NCBI GenBank assembly: GCA_044841755.1
Contig: JAXOFM010000001.1
Span: forward strand, 558,001-622,000
From: CAZAPO01 sp044841755
Lineage (GTDB): Bacteria; Bacteroidota; Bacteroidia; Flavobacteriales; Flavobacteriaceae
Direction of reading: 5' to 3'
Length of the DNA: 64,000 nucleotides
The notes beneath the pieces are model-generated. The model was given only the letters and a program-made list of their open reading frames with translations, searched no databases and had not been told where the DNA came from. Of the stretch, positions 28,128 to 37,387 are shown piece after piece. How positions within the stretch are numbered: the stretch's first letter is position 1; each line of letters starts with the position of its first letter. Position numbers and translations under genes: made by a program.

Positions 28128-30893
28128 ATGCCTAGTTTTATAAACGATGTACTTGAGAACTTAATCAAACAGGAGACTGAACTTTCTCAGCTTAAATTTA
28201 TATTACCTAGCAAACGAGCTTCATTATTTCTAAAAAGAGAAATTGCACAGCTATCCTCAAAGACCATATTTGCTCCTGAAGTTTTAAGTATTGAAGAGTT
28301 TATAGAAGAACTTTCTCAACTTCAAAAAGTTTCTAACACAGAGCTTTTATTCGAGTTTTATGAAGCATATAAAGAGAATTCATCATCAGAGATTGTTGAA
28401 CCATTTGATTCCTTTTTAAAATGGGCGCAAATGCTGTTACAGGATTTTAACGAAATAGATCGTTATCTCATTCCACCAAAAAATATTTTTGATTACCTAG
28501 AAGCTATTCAAGATTTAAATCATTGGTCGCTAGATAAAAATCAAACCCCTTTAATACAAGACTATCTCAACTTTTGGAAGAAATTAGATATTTACTACAC
28601 CTCCTTAAATGATAGATTGATAAAAACTCGAAAAGGTTATCAAGGACTGTTATATAAAGAAGCCGTAGAAAACCTTCAATCATATATTCAATTTAATGAT
28701 GACACCCAACACATATTTATTGGTTTTAATGCCTTAAATACTTGTGAAACTGTTGTAGTTAAAGAGTTACTTCATAACCAGATAGCTCAAATTTATTGGG
28801 ATATAGATGAATTATTTATGAATAGTAAGGTTCATGATGCGGCTTACTTTTTAAGATCCTATAAAAAAGATTGGTCGTTTTTTAAATCAAATTCCTTTAA
28901 CTGGACTCATAATTATTATCAGCAACAAAAAGTACTAAACATAACTGGAGTTCCTAAAAATATTGGGCAAGTAAAATACGTAGGTCAACTACTCTCTGAA
29001 ATTAAACAGAAGAATACATCATTAAAAAATACGGCAGTTGTTTTAGGAAATGAAAGCTTATTAACTCCTTTACTTAATTCTCTACCAGAAGATATTAATA
29101 AGCTTAATATCACTATGGGATATCCTTTGCATTCAATCCCGCTAGCATCATTATTTGAACAACTGTTTACCATACATAAGAAAGAGAAAAAGGCGTATTA
29201 TCATAAAGATGTGGTATCGATCATATCTCACCAATCCATCAGACCTCTTTTTGTTGCAAACGATGAAGATTATTCGCAAGTTGTTTTAGACACTATTTCA
29301 ACTAATAATCTAGCTTATTTAACTCTTGAAAAATTGAAATCAATTGTTCCAGAAAAAGAAGGTTTAATTGAATTAATTTTCGGCAGCTGGAACAACGATC
29401 CAGAAAAAGCCATCTCAAATTGCAGCTCTTTAATATTTCGGCTTAAATCTAAATTACAGTCATCTAAAAAAAACAATCTGCTGCCTTTAGAGTATCTGTT
29501 TAGGTTCAATGAAGTTTTCAATCAACTTAAATTGTTACATTCGAAATACAATCATATTTCATCTATAGAGGTTTTATATAATTTGTTTTCAGAAATTCTT
29601 AGAAACGAAACATTAGACTTTAGAGGAGAGCCTTTACAGGGTCTTCAAATTATGGGAATGTTAGAATCTAGAGTTCTTGATTTTGATACTGTAATACTTA
29701 CTTCTGTGAACGAAAATATTCTTCCAGCTGGAAAAAGCAATAATTCTTTTATTCCTTATGATGTTAAGAGAGAAAACGGGTTGCCAACATATAAAGAAAA
29801 AGATGCTGTATATACTTATCATTTTTATCGCTTAATACAGAGAGCCAAAGAGGTTCATATTATTTACAATACAGAACCTGATGTTTTGAAAGGGGGCGAA
29901 AAGAGTAGGTTTATCACCCAATTAGAAATTGATGGTATTCATAAAATAAAACATCAACTAGTAACCCCAAAAGTGCCTGAAATTAAGGACAGTTTACAGT
30001 CTATAAAAAAAACTCCTGATATTATTGAGCGTTTAAATGTTACAGCGCAAAAAGGATTCTCTCCCTCTTCACTAACAGCTTATATTAGAAATCCATTAGA
30101 CTTTTATTACCAAAAAATTTTGGGTGTTTATGAGCAGGATGAAGTAGAAGAAACTGTGGCGGCAAATACTTTAGGAACCGTTGTGCATAATACTTTAGAA
30201 GATTTATATCGTCCGACAGAAGGTTCTTTTCTATCCTTGGATGACATAACTATAATGCGGCAAAAGATAGATGAGCGTATTCAATTTCATTTTAATGATA
30301 TATACAAAGAAGGAGAGCTTTCTAAAGGAAAAAATTTAATCATTTATGAAATTGCTAAACGGTATGTTTCTAACTTTTTAAATGCAGAAGAAGCCTCATT
30401 AACTGAAGGCAACCAAATAAAGATTATTAAGCTTGAAGAAGAACTAAACTGTTTTATGCAGATTGAAGGATTAGAATTCCCAATAAAGCTAGTTGGAAAA
30501 GTAGATCGTATTGATGAGTTTAATGGAGTACTTCGAATTATAGATTATAAAACAGGAAAAGTAGAACAGCCTAAAGTTGAAATCGTAAATTGGGAAGACC
30601 TAACTACAGATTATGACAAATACGGGAAAAGTTTCCAAGTGTTGATGTATGCGTATATCATGAATTTAAAAAACCCTTTCAACGCTCCAGTGGAAGCTGG
30701 AATAATATCTTTTAAAAACATGAAAAGCGGGTTTTTAAAATTCTCTAAAAAAGATCGTGTTGGAAATGGTGCAAGAAAAGATAGTCTAGTTACTCCTGAC
30801 ACTTTAAAAGATTTTGAAAGAGAACTAAAGAGGTTGCTTCTTGAAATATATGATCCAAAAGCTAACTTCATTGAAAAAACAATAGATGGGTGA
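28128..30893 (+). CDS. AddB-like PD-(D/E)XK nuclease
   Basis: 921 residues. It has an N-terminal inactivated-helicase-like region (FILPSKRASLFLKREIAQ in place of an intact Walker A) and, in the middle, GLQIMGMLESRVLDFDTVILTSVNE. The C-terminal RecB-type nuclease (about 645-921) includes FSPSSLTAYIRNPLDFYYQ, GTVVHNTLEDLY, KVDRIDEF and RIIDYKTGKVE. It is the likely partner of the AddA-like protein at 22217. I do not see the four-cysteine iron-sulphur signature of Firmicutes AddB. It overlaps the hydrolase gene by 4 bp. Confidence 0.85.
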   Translation: MPSFINDVLENLIKQETELSQLKFILPSKRASLFLKREIAQLSSKTIFAPEVLSIEEFIEELSQLQKVSNTELLFEFYEAYKENSSSEIVEPFDSFLKWAQMLLQDFNEIDRYLIPPKNIFDYLEAIQDLNHWSLDKNQTPLIQDYLNFWKKLDIYYTSLNDRLIKTRKGYQGLLYKEAVENLQSYIQFNDDTQHIFIGFNALNTCETVVVKELLHNQIAQIYWDIDELFMNSKVHDAAYFLRSYKKDWSFFKSNSFNWTHNYYQQQKVLNITGVPKNIGQVKYVGQLLSEIKQKNTSLKNTAVVLGNESLLTPLLNSLPEDINKLNITMGYPLHSIPLASLFEQLFTIHKKEKKAYYHKDVVSIISHQSIRPLFVANDEDYSQVVLDTISTNNLAYLTLEKLKSIVPEKEGLIELIFGSWNNDPEKAISNCSSLIFRLKSKLQSSKKNNLLPLEYLFRFNEVFNQLKLLHSKYNHISSIEVLYNLFSEILRNETLDFRGEPLQGLQIMGMLESRVLDFDTVILTSVNENILPAGKSNNSFIPYDVKRENGLPTYKEKDAVYTYHFYRLIQRAKEVHIIYNTEPDVLKGGEKSRFITQLEIDGIHKIKHQLVTPKVPEIKDSLQSIKKTPDIIERLNVTAQKGFSPSSLTAYIRNPLDFYYQKILGVYEQDEVEETVAANTLGTVVHNTLEDLYRPTEGSFLSLDDITIMRQKIDERIQFHFNDIYKEGELSKGKNLIIYEIAKRYVSNFLNAEEASLTEGNQIKIIKLEEELNCFMQIEGLEFPIKLVGKVDRIDEFNGVLRIIDYKTGKVEQPKVEIVNWEDLTTDYDKYGKSFQVLMYAYIMNLKNPFNAPVEAGIISFKNMKSGFLKFSKKDRVGNGARKDSLVTPDTLKDFERELKRLLLEIYDPKANFIEKTIDG

Positions 30894-31738
30894 AAGCTGA
30901 AAAGAATATCGTTTTAAAAAGAAAAGGAGACAAACCAATACTAATAGATACATTCTTATCCTCTAAAAGCTTAGATCAGCCTATTGTTATTTTCTGCCAT
31001 GGCTATAAAGGATTTAAAGATTGGGGTGCTTGGGATTTAATGGCAAAAACTATTGCCGAAGCCAACTTTTGTTTTGTTAAATTCAATTTCTCGTATAATG
31101 GCGGGACTATGGATAACCCAATTGATTTTCCAGATTTAGAGGCTTTTGGTAATAACAATTACACAAAAGAGCTTAAAGATCTAAACGATGTTATTGATTG
31201 GGTTCAAAAACATTTTAGCGAAAATCCAGTCATCAATACAAATAAAATCTATTTAATTGGACATAGTCGTGGTGGTGGTATTGTTGTAATTAAAGCATCT
31301 GAAGATTCCAGAATTAAAAAACTCATCACTTTAGCAAGTGTGAGTGATTTTGGCAAACGAACTGCAACTATTGGTGATTTAGAAGACTGGAAAGAAAAAG
31401 GTGTAAAATATGTGCTGAACGGTAGAACAAAACAACAAATGCCTCATTACTATCAATTCTATGAGGATTTTAAAGCCAACGAAGAAAGGCTTAATATAGA
31501 GTCCGCTGAAAAACGACTCAACATACCACATCTTATTATTCATGGAGATAAGGACAGGTCAATTTCAATTAAAGAAGCTGAGAATCTACATCTTTGGAAT
31601 CCTAAAAGTAAACTGGAAATAATAGAAAACGCCGACCATGTGTTTAATACCAAACACCCTTGGACTGTTACTCATCTATCAAATGAGCTAAAATCTACGT
31701 GTCAATTAATCTTGGATTTTATTACAGAAAGCAAATAA
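30890..31738 (+). CDS. Alpha/beta hydrolase
   Basis: 282 residues from a GTG that overlaps the preceding stop (GTGA). The nucleophile elbow is GHSRGG with Ser126. The acid is probably Asp in HGDKDRSIS, and the His is in NADHVFN. The oxyanion segment is FCHGYKGFKDWG. It is a cytosolic esterase or dienelactone-hydrolase-like enzyme with unknown substrate. The 3' end abuts the hairpin that once terminated tRNA-Ala and then the left end of the integrated element. Confidence 0.85.
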   Translation: MKAEKNIVLKRKGDKPILIDTFLSSKSLDQPIVIFCHGYKGFKDWGAWDLMAKTIAEANFCFVKFNFSYNGGTMDNPIDFPDLEAFGNNNYTKELKDLNDVIDWVQKHFSENPVINTNKIYLIGHSRGGGIVVIKASEDSRIKKLITLASVSDFGKRTATIGDLEDWKEKGVKYVLNGRTKQQMPHYYQFYEDFKANEERLNIESAEKRLNIPHLIIHGDKDRSISIKEAENLHLWNPKSKLEIIENADHVFNTKHPWTVTHLSNELKSTCQLILDFITESK

Positions 31739-31762
31739 AAAAGCAACGTAAAAACGTTGCTT
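31737..31762 (-). terminator. Orphaned terminator, probably once of tRNA-Ala
   Basis: The stem GCAACGT/ACGTTGC has an AAAA loop on the plus strand. On the minus strand it is followed by six Ts, while on the plus strand there are only two, so it terminates leftward transcription. It sits directly outside the left copy of the tRNA-Ala 3' end, as expected for the tRNA's own terminator before integration. Confidence 0.65.
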
Positions 31763-31763
31763 A

Positions 31764-31811
31764 AGTGGAGAAGATCGGGCTCGAACCGACGACCTCTTGA
31801 CTGCCAGTCAA
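31764..31811 (-). repeat. Left attachment site: detached 3' part of tRNA-Ala
   Basis: 48 bp identical to 51026-51073. On the minus strand it covers the tRNA from the anticodon stem through the T arm to the discriminator base, so it is not a functional tRNA. It is the left boundary of the element. Confidence 0.9.
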
Positions 31812-31925
31812 AATATTTATATTATTGTTGTTTATAATACTTATGTAATATATTGTTTATCAGCATAATAATTATACTTATGTTAGTGTTAGTTTGTATT
31901 GGTGCATCTAAATTTTGTATAATTG

Positions 31926-31946
31926 TATGCAAATCGTATGCAAATA
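31926..31946 (+). repeat. Left paired repeat, probable integrase arm site
   Basis: Two copies of TATGCAAAT begin 11 bp apart (linker CG), followed by A. The same 21-bp arrangement with linker TG occurs at 50959-50979, inside the other end. Spacing of one helical turn and position at both ends suggest integrase or excisionase arm-type binding sites. It also lies within the upstream region of the integrase gene. Confidence 0.6.
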
Positions 31947-31957
31947 TCTTCAGCTAA

Positions 31958-33208
31958 ATGAAAAAAGAGTATTCAATATCAATTTATCATGATACTAGAC
32001 GAATTAAAAAAAATGGGAAATATCCTGTTAAATTAAGGGTGTATAGCTCTAACCCTCGAAGACAAAAATTCTTGCCTACGGTTTTTGAACTCACAGAAAC
32101 AGAATTTGAAAACACTTGGTTATCAAAAAAACCAAGAAAAGAATTTAAAGGTTTAAGGTTAAAGCTACAGGGGTTAGAAAATACAGCCAATAGTGTTGCT
32201 GAAACATTAACCCCTTTTTCTATTAATGAACTCGTGAAAAGGCTCTACAGAAACAAAAGTGATGGCGTTAAAGTAAATTATCACTACAAAGAATATATTC
32301 AAAAACTCAATAAGGAAGACAGGCTAGGAACTGCTGATTCGTATAAGTATAGTGAAAAAGCTATTAAGGGTTATCTCAAAAGTTATAAAAAGACAAATTA
32401 TAATAATTTAACTTTCTTTGATATTGATAAAGATTGGTTAACTGATTTTGAACAATGTTTAACCAAAAAAGGGTTAAGCATAACCACAATTGGCATATAT
32501 TTAAAGGCATTGAGGGCTATCTTCAACAAGGCTATTTCTGAAAATGAAATAGACGAAGGGATTTATCCTTTTGGTAAAAGGAAATACCAAATCCCTAGCT
32601 CTAAAGGCACAAAAAAGGCATTAGGAACCAAACAACTTAAACTATTATTTGATGCAAAACCAATGAATAAGCAGCAAATAATAGCCAAAGATTTTTGGTT
32701 TTTCTCTTATAGTTGTAATGGAATGAACATAAAAGATGTTGCTCTTTTGAAGTTCAAAGATATAGATGAAGAAACCATACGATTTTATCGTGCCAAAACT
32801 CGCTTTACATCAAAAACTGATTTAAAATTAATAACGGTTTATCAAAATAATTACACAAATGAATTTATTGAAAAATATAGTAATAAAGATAAAAGCTCTG
32901 AAAATTATGTGTTTAAAGTTTTATCTAATTCAATGTCATCTAAAGAACAGCGTGCCAAAATAAAAAACTTCACAAGGTTTGTTAATCAGCACATTAAAAA
33001 ATTGGCGGAATCTGTGGGTTTATCAGGTGAAATATCGACTTATTGGGCTAGACATAGCTTCGCTACGACTTCTATTCGAAAAGGCGCATCAATGGAGCTT
33101 ATGCAGGAAAGTTTAGGGCATAAAGACCTTAAAACAACGCAGTCTTATTTTGATGGTTTTGAGGATGAAACTAAAAAAGAATTGGCTAATAAAATAATGG
33201 ACTTCTAA
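31958..33208 (+). CDS. Tyrosine recombinase (integrase)
   Basis: 416 residues. An N-terminal arm-binding domain (SISIYHDTRRIKKNGKYPVKLRV) is followed by a SAM-like core-binding domain (about 105-210). In the catalytic domain the box II motif is YWARHSFAT (Arg365), LGH gives His388, and the nucleophile is Tyr397 (QSYFDGF). Where most family members have the box I arginine, the sequence reads SCNGMNIKDVALLKF, with no Arg. Similar NGMN variants are, as I recall, common in Flavobacteriia. It presumably integrates the element at tRNA-Ala. Confidence 0.9.
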   Translation: MKKEYSISIYHDTRRIKKNGKYPVKLRVYSSNPRRQKFLPTVFELTETEFENTWLSKKPRKEFKGLRLKLQGLENTANSVAETLTPFSINELVKRLYRNKSDGVKVNYHYKEYIQKLNKEDRLGTADSYKYSEKAIKGYLKSYKKTNYNNLTFFDIDKDWLTDFEQCLTKKGLSITTIGIYLKALRAIFNKAISENEIDEGIYPFGKRKYQIPSSKGTKKALGTKQLKLLFDAKPMNKQQIIAKDFWFFSYSCNGMNIKDVALLKFKDIDEETIRFYRAKTRFTSKTDLKLITVYQNNYTNEFIEKYSNKDKSSENYVFKVLSNSMSSKEQRAKIKNFTRFVNQHIKKLAESVGLSGEISTYWARHSFATTSIRKGASMELMQESLGHKDLKTTQSYFDGFEDETKKELANKIMDF

Positions 33209-33220
33209 CCCTAAAACCAA

Positions 33221-34033
33221 ATGACAATAAACATATTAGAACACCTCGAAAACATCAAAATCTATAGCGATTATATACATTCAGAATTAGATTCAATTGA
33301 AATGTTTTGGGAACAAATTGATAAAGGAAAAAGCATTAAAAAAGACATCGTTAAAACAATTAAATATGAAGTTGATACTAATAATTATGATCCTACTGAA
33401 ATTGATTTAGAGAGGTTTGAAGAAGAAAGAAGGAGAAAAGAAAGCATAGATTTTTCAGAAGAATATATCAATGCTGTTCGCGGAACTATCGAAACTAAAC
33501 TAGAATATGACAATGCTGAAATGCCTGAAACGATTGAGATACAAAATATCTATGAAACGATAATTGAAGCAAACGGGAACTTGGAGAGTTATTTAAACAC
33601 CTCAAAAGATATATTTAACCGATATGTAGAAGTTATTGGGAATGACTTACCCCAATCATTCTTTAAAAAACTAAAAGAAAAAGAGATATTAAGTAATTCG
33701 AAAAAGCACAAATTGGATTATAACACCGAAAATGATTTCAGTGTTTTTGAATGGGCAACCATTTTTTATTATGTCTTTGAAAAGAAACTACTCAAACCCT
33801 CTAACACAATAAAAGAAGCTTGGGAACAGTTTATGAGTGACCATAAAATTGGTACCACTACAAATACATTTAAGACCAACTATTATTCAGCAAAAAGAAG
33901 ACTCCACTCAACCCAAGACTACCCTATAAAAAAGCTTGAAAAAATAATGCCCTTTATTGAAAAAAACTACAAACAAGCACTTACTTCATTAATTAATGAT
34001 AAAGAATTTTTAGAGTACGAACAGGCAGAATAA
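33221..34033 (+). CDS. Hypothetical protein downstream of the integrase
   Basis: 270 residues, not recognised. It is acidic in the N-terminal half with a strongly charged stretch (LERFEEERRRKES), has no membrane segment or signal peptide, and is probably mostly helical. The C-terminal half (FEWATIFYYVFEKKLLKPSNTIKEAWEQFM) might be a small globular domain. It starts 12 bp after the integrase stop, so a role in excision or control of the element is possible, but this is only context. Confidence 0.65.
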   Translation: MTINILEHLENIKIYSDYIHSELDSIEMFWEQIDKGKSIKKDIVKTIKYEVDTNNYDPTEIDLERFEEERRRKESIDFSEEYINAVRGTIETKLEYDNAEMPETIEIQNIYETIIEANGNLESYLNTSKDIFNRYVEVIGNDLPQSFFKKLKEKEILSNSKKHKLDYNTENDFSVFEWATIFYYVFEKKLLKPSNTIKEAWEQFMSDHKIGTTTNTFKTNYYSAKRRLHSTQDYPIKKLEKIMPFIEKNYKQALTSLINDKEFLEYEQAE

Positions 34034-34061
34034 CTACATTTTAAGCTGTTTGGGAGAAGAA

Positions 34062-34084
34062 GTAACCCTTACGTAACCACTTAC
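34062..34084 (+). repeat. Tandem direct repeat upstream of the HTH gene
   Basis: GTAACCCTTAC is directly followed by GTAACCACTTAC, differing by one inserted A. It ends 44 bp before the HTH gene, so it is a candidate operator or excisionase site. Confidence 0.4.
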
Positions 34085-34128
34085 ACCGAGCTAAGTTGCC
34101 CATTGTTTAATGAATTAAAATTAGAACG

Positions 34129-34473
34129 ATGGAGCAAGTATTTATCAGTTTAACATTAGCGGAATTAGAGCCTATCTTTAAAAGTTGGGTAAGAGAGGCG
34201 TGTGAAAATCTAAACTTCAAAATCGATAATCAAACAGAGATAGAGAAGTTTTTAGATATTAACGAAGCATCAGCATTTTTAAATCTCGCAGTATCCACTA
34301 TTTATAGTAAAGTAAGTAAAAAAGAATTGCCTTATATGAAAAGAGGTAAAAGACTTTACTTTTCAAAAACCGAATTGCTAGATTACATAAAAGGAGGGCG
34401 GAAACAAACCGTTTCTGAAATTGAAACAGAAGTTCATTCTTATTTAAAGATGGGAGGGGGTAAAAATGCCTAA
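34129..34473 (+). CDS. HTH (excisionase-like) DNA-binding protein
   Basis: 114 residues. The C-terminal half is a MerR/excisionase-type helix-turn-helix: FLDINEASAFLNLAVSTIYSKVSKKELPYMKRGKRLYFSKTELLDYI (about residues 43-89). These proteins bind DNA in mobile elements and control excision or transcription. It overlaps the following primase-like gene by 8 bp. A tandem repeat upstream may be its target. Confidence 0.8.
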   Translation: MEQVFISLTLAELEPIFKSWVREACENLNFKIDNQTEIEKFLDINEASAFLNLAVSTIYSKVSKKELPYMKRGKRLYFSKTELLDYIKGGRKQTVSEIETEVHSYLKMGGGKNA

Positions 34474-35650
34474 TTTTTATAATTGTGTAAAGGATAATAC
34501 CGTTCTCGGTGAAATAGATGTTTATACATTTCTTGACTACATTAATAACCCAGACGCCATTACAAAATCGAAGATTGAAATAGCAAGAGCTTTAATATTA
34601 GAGGGCAGAAAAAGTGAGTATGATAAAATTAAACTGCAGCTCCCTTGCTTTACTCTTAACTTCTTGTTTAATGAATTAAAAACTAATGCTACAATTAAAA
34701 AGGCAACAGGTTTTATTTATCTTGATATAGATGGCAATACAGAAATAAATCTAAACAACTCATTAATCTTTGCTAGTTGGCTATCTGTTTCGGGTCAAGG
34801 TAGAGGGGTTTTGGTAAAGGTTAACGGTTTAACTTTAGGCAATTTCAAAACAACATACGTAGCAATAGCCAAAGAGCTTAATATCAAAGCAGATATAAAC
34901 GCAAATAGAGCAACTCAATATTGTATCCATAGCTACGATGAAGACTTATATATAAACAATGATTCTTTAACGTATGTAGCTAAACCGCATGAGGAAATAA
35001 CAGTTACCCCCAGAACGGAAATATTGAAAAAAAAGAAAAAGGATAGTACCGAAAAGGGGGTAAATAAAGAATGGAACTATAATAACATTAATGATTTTGA
35101 TTTTAAGGGTAGGCCATATTTATTCTTCCCTCAAGACAAAGCACCTTTTGCAGTTGCATTCATACCTAAAAACATCCCTATTGGTAGTCGTAATCAAATA
35201 TTATCCGCATTAGCATATCAAATGAGGGCATTAAACCCTAATAAGTTAGAAAAAGAGTTTATACAATTTATGTTAAATATAAATAGTTCTAGATGTGAAA
35301 AGCCATTAGAAGATACTGAAGTAATGAGCATTTCAAAGAAAATATTAAAACTCAAAGAAATAAATCCAATCTTCAATAAAAAGAGAAGAGTACTTTTCAA
35401 TCCTGATTTTAACCTAACAAAAGGAGAGAAGATAAGAACAGCGAACAAGTTACTTGGTTCCATAAAATCAAAAAAAACTAAAACTGAAATTGAAAGCTGC
35501 TTAAATAATTGGAATTTCAAAAATTATGGTAAGGTTACTCAAAAAAAACTTGCTAGAGTATCAAAAAAGAATATTAAGACAATAGAGAAATACTATAAAT
35601 TCTTCAAAGATGACGTGCAATCTATAAATCAATCTTTTTTTAATCAATAA
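34466..35650 (+). CDS. VirE-N/BT4734-type primase-like protein (copy 1)
   Basis: 394 residues. The N-terminal half has the BT4734/VirE N-terminal pattern: ATGFIYLDIDGN with a DxD pair, WLSVSGQGRGVLVKV, and SYDEDLYIN. The C-terminal half has a primase-C-terminal-like helical region (NQILSALAYQMRAL...EFIQFMLNIN). Such proteins accompany replication of Bacteroidota mobile elements, and the priming role is inferred from the family. It is a diverged homologue of the protein at 49301. A stretch of 123 bp without a gene separates it from the methylase operon. Confidence 0.75.
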   Translation: MPNFYNCVKDNTVLGEIDVYTFLDYINNPDAITKSKIEIARALILEGRKSEYDKIKLQLPCFTLNFLFNELKTNATIKKATGFIYLDIDGNTEINLNNSLIFASWLSVSGQGRGVLVKVNGLTLGNFKTTYVAIAKELNIKADINANRATQYCIHSYDEDLYINNDSLTYVAKPHEEITVTPRTEILKKKKKDSTEKGVNKEWNYNNINDFDFKGRPYLFFPQDKAPFAVAFIPKNIPIGSRNQILSALAYQMRALNPNKLEKEFIQFMLNINSSRCEKPLEDTEVMSISKKILKLKEINPIFNKKRRVLFNPDFNLTKGEKIRTANKLLGSIKSKKTKTEIESCLNNWNFKNYGKVTQKKLARVSKKNIKTIEKYYKFFKDDVQSINQSFFNQ

Positions 35651-35773
35651 TCCGTCTATTAGCGTATTACCTATTAAGTTTTATTTAGTAATATTCTGCC
35701 ATTATTAAATTTATTGATATCTTCGATACTCTCCCTGTTTTAACTTTTACGAAGGTTTAATGATATTTATCAT

Positions 35774-37387
35774 GTGGATAACAATGAGTTTATATTAAAT
35801 TCGTCTCAATCATATATGAATAATAAGAAAGAAGCTGATAAAATTCCAATTATTGACTTATTTGCCGGACCAGGTGGTTTAGGTGAAGGCTTCATGTCCC
35901 TAAAAAATGATGAACGAAAGTCTATTTTTGATATTAAACTTTCCATTGAAAAAGATATAAATGCTCATAAAACATTAACATTTAGAAGTTTTTACAGACA
36001 ATTTGTTAAAAATAACAAACGTGTTCCTGAGGACTATTATAATGCTTTAAAAGAATCTGATTTATCAAAAAGAGAAATTCTTATTGAAGAAATGTTAGAT
36101 AGCTATGATGAGGGAACTATTGCTAGAAAGGAAGCTAAACTAATTGAACTAGGTTCTGAAAACTGGCCAAGTAAAACTGTGGATAAAATTATAAAAGATC
36201 AATTAGGAGATAATAAGAATTGGGTGTTGATTGGAGGGCCTCCATGTCAAGCCTATTCTAATGTTGGCAGATCTAGAGTTGGTGGCATAAATAAGGAAGA
36301 TCATAGGGTTTATTTATATGAAGAATATTTAAGAATTATAAAGAAACACAAGCCTGCCGTTTTTGTTATGGAAAATGTTAAAGGTCTTTTGTCTGCAAAA
36401 GTTGATGGTGAAAAAGTTTTTGACTGGATGAAGAGAGATTTAAAAGTTAGAAACAATTATCAAATTCATTCATTAGTTAAACCAATAACAAAAGATTCAG
36501 ATTTTCTAATAAAATCAGAAAAATATGGTGTGCCTCAAATGCGACACAGAGTTATTCTTTTGGGGATTAGAAAAGATTATAACCATATGGGAGAATATTT
36601 GAATGAGAAGAATGAGATTACACTAAAATCTGTAATAGGCAATTTGCCAAATGTGAGAAGTGGCTTAAACAGGAAATTTACACACTATCATTCAACAGAG
36701 GTTTATAAAAATGGTAAACCTAAGCGATTATATAAAAATGTCACTGACACGAGTGCTAATTGGCTAAAGGAAATGTCAATAAATATCAAGCAGATAAAGG
36801 TTTGGGGAGAATTGGAATTAAACGGGCTTTCCGATGGTCCAAAAGAAATAGAATTGGGTAAAGGTTCAGAATTTATAAAATCCAGTAATCTAATTTCAAG
36901 AAACCATATTTTAAAAGATTGGTATATAGATAAAAGGCTAAAGGGAGTTGTAAATCATGAGTCTCGGACTCACTTAACTCAAGATTTGATGCGTTATTTA
37001 TTTGCAAGTCTATATGTTGAAAAACACAATAGATTTCCACGTTTAAATGATTATGCCGAACATAGTAAAGATTTATTACCTGATCACGCCAATGCAGCAT
37101 CAGGTAAATTTGCTGATAGATTTAGGGTTCAAGTTCCTGAGAAACCAGCAACCACAGTAACCAGTCACATTTCAAAAGACGGGCATTATTTTATTCACTA
37201 TGACGCATCACAATGCAGGTCTTTGACAGTAAGAGAAGCTGCACGTATCCAAACTTTCCCGGACAACTACCTTTTTAGAGGAAGTAGAACAGCTCAATAT
37301 CATCAAGTTGGTAATGCTGTACCTCCTTATTTGGCGTATCAAATAGCTGAAATAGTATCAAATATTTTAAATCAAAAAAGTGCTTAA
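35774..37387 (+). CDS. C5 cytosine-specific DNA methyltransferase
   Basis: 537 residues from a GTG at 35774. An ATG at 35816 is an equally possible start. Motif I is IIDLFAGPGGLGEGF, motif IV GGPPCQAYSNVGRSR with the catalytic Cys, motif VI VMENVKGLL, motif VIII GVPQMRHRVILLGIR, motif IX RSLTVREAARIQTFPD, and motif X YHQVGNAVPPYLA. A large insertion between motifs I and IV (about 110 residues) is longer than in minimal enzymes. It is the first gene of a tightly coupled defence-type operon, with its stop overlapping the next start by one base. The target site is unknown. Confidence 0.92.
   Translation: MDNNEFILNSSQSYMNNKKEADKIPIIDLFAGPGGLGEGFMSLKNDERKSIFDIKLSIEKDINAHKTLTFRSFYRQFVKNNKRVPEDYYNALKESDLSKREILIEEMLDSYDEGTIARKEAKLIELGSENWPSKTVDKIIKDQLGDNKNWVLIGGPPCQAYSNVGRSRVGGINKEDHRVYLYEEYLRIIKKHKPAVFVMENVKGLLSAKVDGEKVFDWMKRDLKVRNNYQIHSLVKPITKDSDFLIKSEKYGVPQMRHRVILLGIRKDYNHMGEYLNEKNEITLKSVIGNLPNVRSGLNRKFTHYHSTEVYKNGKPKRLYKNVTDTSANWLKEMSINIKQIKVWGELELNGLSDGPKEIELGKGSEFIKSSNLISRNHILKDWYIDKRLKGVVNHESRTHLTQDLMRYLFASLYVEKHNRFPRLNDYAEHSKDLLPDHANAASGKFADRFRVQVPEKPATTVTSHISKDGHYFIHYDASQCRSLTVREAARIQTFPDNYLFRGSRTAQYHQVGNAVPPYLAYQIAEIVSNILNQKSA

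Noticed and set aside
31764..31811. A second tRNA-Ala gene
   Set aside because: It contains only the 3' part from the anticodon stem onward. The sequence beyond (from 31812) does not continue as a tRNA, so it is an attachment remnant.
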